From NCBI GenBank assembly GCA_003586115.2, contig QVOM02000073.1, forward strand, positions 30,021,298-30,085,297: a DNA stretch of 64,000 nucleotides, in the 5' to 3' direction. The notes under the pieces were generated by a model. The model saw nothing but the letters and a program-made list of their open reading frames with translations. It ran no database searches and was not told the origin of the DNA. The position numbers and the translations under genes are program-made. The DNA comes from Salvator merianae. Taxonomy: Eukaryota; Chordata; Lepidosauria; Squamata; Teiidae. How positions within the stretch are numbered: the first letter of the stretch is position 1; each line of letters opens with the position of its first letter. This document shows, piece after piece, positions 61,441 to 64,000 of the stretch.

Positions 61441-61974
61441 TCTGCATGCTTCCCTGGGCTGGTTTACTCATGAGTAGTCTATCTAAAGGTCTACAGTTAT
61501 ACTGGACTAGGCAGCCATTTGGGGCCATCTAGTTCAGTATACACTCCTTCCAATGTGGATGGAGTAGTTTAGCAGGGGTTGGAACCTCTCTGTTCCGTTC
61601 TGTTCCAGAGTATGGAAGAGAGAGACCCAGAAAAGTTCTAGGCCTTGTGCTGTACTGGCCCATTCTCTCTAGTGTGGAGGAAACCAAAGTTAACAGCTTG
61701 ACTAATTTTTGTAACTTTTACTTTCATTTACAAGCTTCCAGAAATACAAGCAAATAGATGCTATGTTTTAACTACTTTAGCCTAACAAATAAGGAAGAAA
61801 AATAAAGAAAAGTGGCTGTTTTTCCTTCAAAAACCTATATCATTACTTTAAAGCAATATCATTTGCAATCAGTTACCTGAATTGGTAACTGGCTAAAGAA
61901 AATTAAACAGAAAATAGTAATAGATGAACCATTCTCAGAATGGAGAGAGGCGAGAAGTGAGATCCCCATAGGTC

Positions 61975-62440
61975 CAGTACTGGGATAGAGACCTTTTGAC
62001 TTTTTCATAAATTATCTAGAAGTAGGCATAAGTAGTAATATAGCAAAGTTTGTTGATGACACCAAATTGTTCAGCATAATAAAATTGAAAGAGATGATGA
62101 AGAGCTCCAGATGGATCTCTTGACATTGGATGAGTAGGCAAAAAAGAGGGAAAAACACTTCAGCACATTGGGGCAAAGAACCCAGTTACACCTATAAGCT
62201 GATGGGGGGTTGAGCTTTCTATAACAAACCAGGAAAGGTATCCTGGGGTTCAGCTCAATGAAGGTGTCAACCCAGCGTGCAGCAGCAATGGAAAAAGCAA
62301 ATTAAATGCTAGGAGTAATTAGGAAGAGAATGAAAAATAACTCACCAACTATTATTCATAAATCTATATAAATCTAGTGAGGCTGCATTTGGAATATTGT
62401 GTACAATTCTGCGTTCAAGTGAAGAGGTACATTTTAACCA
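61975..62440 (+). mobile_element. CR1-type LINE fragment with RT active site
   Basis: The plus strand reads GPVLG, then FFINYLEVGISSNIAKFVDDTKLF (YADD degraded to FVDD), NYTYKLMGG-like text, a CQPSVQQQWKK.. block and finally SEAAFGILCT. This is the CR1 order around and after the RT active site. Many stops and frameshifts are present. It abuts a reversed L2 at about 62440. Confidence 0.7.
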
Positions 62441-63070
62441 GGTACCAAATGCCATAAAAAGTTAATGCCTGGTGTGCCTCCACTGGTAAAGGCCAGGAGG
62501 CTACCCCACACAGAGGAACTACATGAAAGACCTTACTTCGTCATCTTAAAGAATGGGCAAGTCTATATGGGAGAAGGAGGTTCTTCAGATATTTTGGACG
62601 GTCAGCCAGTTTGGCCTTTTGGTTAGCGTGTCAGACTCTTATCTGGAACTATCCCGGTCTGAGTCTGCACTCCTGCAGGAAGGCTGCTGGGTGACCTTGG
62701 GCTCATCACAGCTCTGATCTGAGTTCTCACAGCCCCACGTACCTCACAGGGTGTCTGTTGTGGGGAGAAGAACAGAAGGTTTGTCAGCCGCTTTGAGTCT
62801 CTTCGGGTGAGAAAAGTGGGGTATAAAAACCAACCCTTCTTCTTCTTTTTTTATATGTCAGTATAAACACCTTGAATTGGACTTAGTAGCAAATTGGTCA
62901 TGAGTGCAGTACCTTTAAGATTGGTATAATGTGTGCGTGGCCACAAACTTATGTCAGCAGTCATGCTGTGGCATTCTACACATTATACCAGGGTGCTCCC
63001 CATTATACCAAGGTGCCTTATGAACTCTGCAAAGTTTCCAAGAGTGCTTGGGGGTAATCATGTTCAATAG
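62440..63070 (-). mobile_element. L2 fragment (C-terminal side), split by a SINE
   Basis: Two blocks, 62440-62599 and 62854-63070, align in order with 44590-44720 of the better L2 copy (for example GGAGGTTCTTCAGATATTTTGG; AACACCTTGAATTGGACTTAG). They are separated only by the SINE, so this is one L2 fragment opened by a later insertion. Confidence 0.6.
62600..62853 (+). mobile_element. tRNA-derived SINE inserted in L2
   Basis: The head TTTTGGTTAGCGTGTCAGACTC (box A-like) and GGTCTGAGTCTGC (box B-like) are tRNA-derived. The body has GGGTGACCTTGGGCTCATCAC, CGTACCTCACAGGGTGTCTG and CAGCCGCTTTGAGTCTC, GAAAAGTGGGGTATAAAAACC. It ends in a (CTT)n/poly-T tail. This is the most intact SINE in the window, and the 22505/22986 pair belongs to the same family. 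Confidence 0.8.
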
Positions 63071-63171
63071 ACCTGCTTACTTCATGGTCCCAAAGTGTGA
63101 CTTAGAGCATTAACAGGAGCACCAGCCATATCAATCGGAAACTCCTCCAGAGCCATCACAAATCCATCAGA

Positions 63172-63480
63172 TTACATAAACCTCCGAGAACAGACCATCT
63201 CATTGGGTCCTTCACCCCTGCAGTGAGGAATTGACACTGCAAGCCCAAACTTCACCAGAAAATGGTCCATCCATGAAAATTGACTCACTACAAGTCCATC
63301 TACCAAAGGACCAACATCTTCCCACACTGTAGCAAAGACCAGGTCAAATGTATATCCTGCAACATGGATTGGACCCATGTCATGCTGAGACAGCCCTATT
63401 ATTGTCATGGAGGCCATAAAACCCTGATCTGGCCTACTGGAGGCATCTTCAGCATGGAAACTGAAGTTTCTTAAGACCAC
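63172..63480 (-). pseudogene. L2 ORF2 remnant: AP endonuclease domain
   Basis: The minus-strand frame of 102 codons reads FSFHAEDASSRPDQGFMASM, then IGLSQHDMGPIHVAGYTFDLVF, then SWMDHFLVKFGL. This matches the LINE endonuclease motifs GDFN.H, L.QHV.GPTH..GHTLDLV and the terminal SDH, with the catalytic Asp-His pair retained and the Ser replaced. It belongs to the L2-type endonuclease that nicks target DNA. The RT that should follow is missing, so this is either a deleted copy joined to 62440-63070 or a separate fragment. Confidence 0.7.
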
Positions 63481-63790
63481 TATGGAACAGCTTCCACCAA
63501 CTCAGATAGGGAAGCTGCTGGGTGGCAGGATGAATGGTACACTGACAGAAACCATATTCTATCTGTCTAGCCCAACACAAAGAATGAATGGGTGGGAAAT
63601 AGTTATGAATAGTTTGACTCTATTTCATTAAAATACAACATCAGAAGTTCAGTTTCTAAACTTTTTATTTACCCTCATCCTGCCAGTGCAGCAGAGATTA
63701 TCTCAAAGCTGTAGTCTAATATAGATAATCTGTGTGGAGAAATTCTTAAATCCTGCATTGATTTCCATATCATAGTATCTTTTTTTTTAG

Positions 63791-64000
63791 GCCTCAGACT
63801 GGTACTGGCCTTTGGGCGCAGACCCTGACGGGTGCTGGCCCAGGGCACTGAGTGTACCCCATGTCATCATCGGCCAAGCAGTGGGACTCTTGATACACAG
63901 ATGGTTCAAAAAAATGAAAGCCAGACTTCCCATGAAAGCTTCACCCCTCCCTCACCATCTTGCCATCCTGATCTGTGGAGAACATCTGCAAATAGGACCT
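63791..64000 (+). other. Open frame after a splice-acceptor-like tract, runs off the window
   Basis: TCTTTTTTTTTAG precedes 63791. From there one phase is open for 70 codons to the window end, beginning ASDWYWPLGADPDG and containing VPHVIIGQAVGLLIHRWFKK. I recognise no family. The text GACTGGTACTGGCC...GGTGCTGGCCCAGGG also looks like repeat-derived DNA. It is either a partial exon or chance; I favour repeat. Confidence 0.2.

Noticed and set aside
62606..62670. Possible tRNA gene
   Set aside because: It is the head of a SINE with a 3' body and T-rich tail.
1..64000. A novel multi-gene system (defence, biosynthetic or viral)
   Set aside because: No operon-like run of intact frames, no ribosome-binding pattern and no intact host or viral gene; the recognisable coding similarity is to LINEs.

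Overview
This window looks like a gene-poor stretch of a squamate reptile nuclear genome (lizard, gecko or snake). The inference rests on repeats. It holds remnants of five LINE clades (L1, L2, CR1, RTE/BovB and R4), which are the five described from lizard genomes such as Anolis. It also holds tRNA-derived SINEs of the kind common in squamates, many short terminal-inverted-repeat (TIR) elements and AT-rich unique DNA. Species and locus cannot be named from the sequence. I found no host protein-coding gene, rRNA or functional tRNA, and no CRISPR array. All open frames with recognisable homology belong to retrotransposons, and the others look like chance frames.

Layout. 1-4.4 kb: unique DNA with simple repeats. 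4.4-6.3 kb: a decayed plus-strand L2 broken up by short palindromic elements. 6.3-16 kb: mostly unique DNA with microsatellites, a homeodomain-type TAATTA cluster near 11.0-11.1 kb and a diverged tandem duplication at 13.7-14.0 kb. 16-25.4 kb: fragments of CR1, L2 and SINEs, several TIR elements, and a SINE that appears split by a solo-LTR-like insert. 25.5-28.7 kb: a decayed R4-type LINE with restriction-like endonuclease, carrying two insertions of one TIR family. 29-35 kb: long palindromic TIR elements (one containing a perfect 26-bp hairpin), an LTR-like promoter block and microsatellites. 35-39.7 kb: unique DNA. 39.8-46 kb: minus-strand CR1 and L2 copies. 46-49 kb: unique DNA. 49.1-50 kb: a BovB endonuclease fragment abutting an L2 fragment. 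52.5-53.3 kb: two TIR elements back to back.

54.35-60.0 kb is the clearest structure. A 5'-truncated L1 (L1-B) is inserted, with a 10-bp target duplication, inside another L1 (L1-A) in the same orientation. L1-B is itself interrupted by a young, GC-rich, plus-strand L2 whose frame has only one stop codon. 60-64 kb: SINE, CR1 and L2 fragments (one L2 split by a SINE). At the very end an open frame follows a splice-acceptor-like tract.

There is no operon-like arrangement and no evidence of a novel biological system. What the window offers is a stratified record of transposition: nested insertions giving relative ages, and recurring nonautonomous families defined by shared termini.
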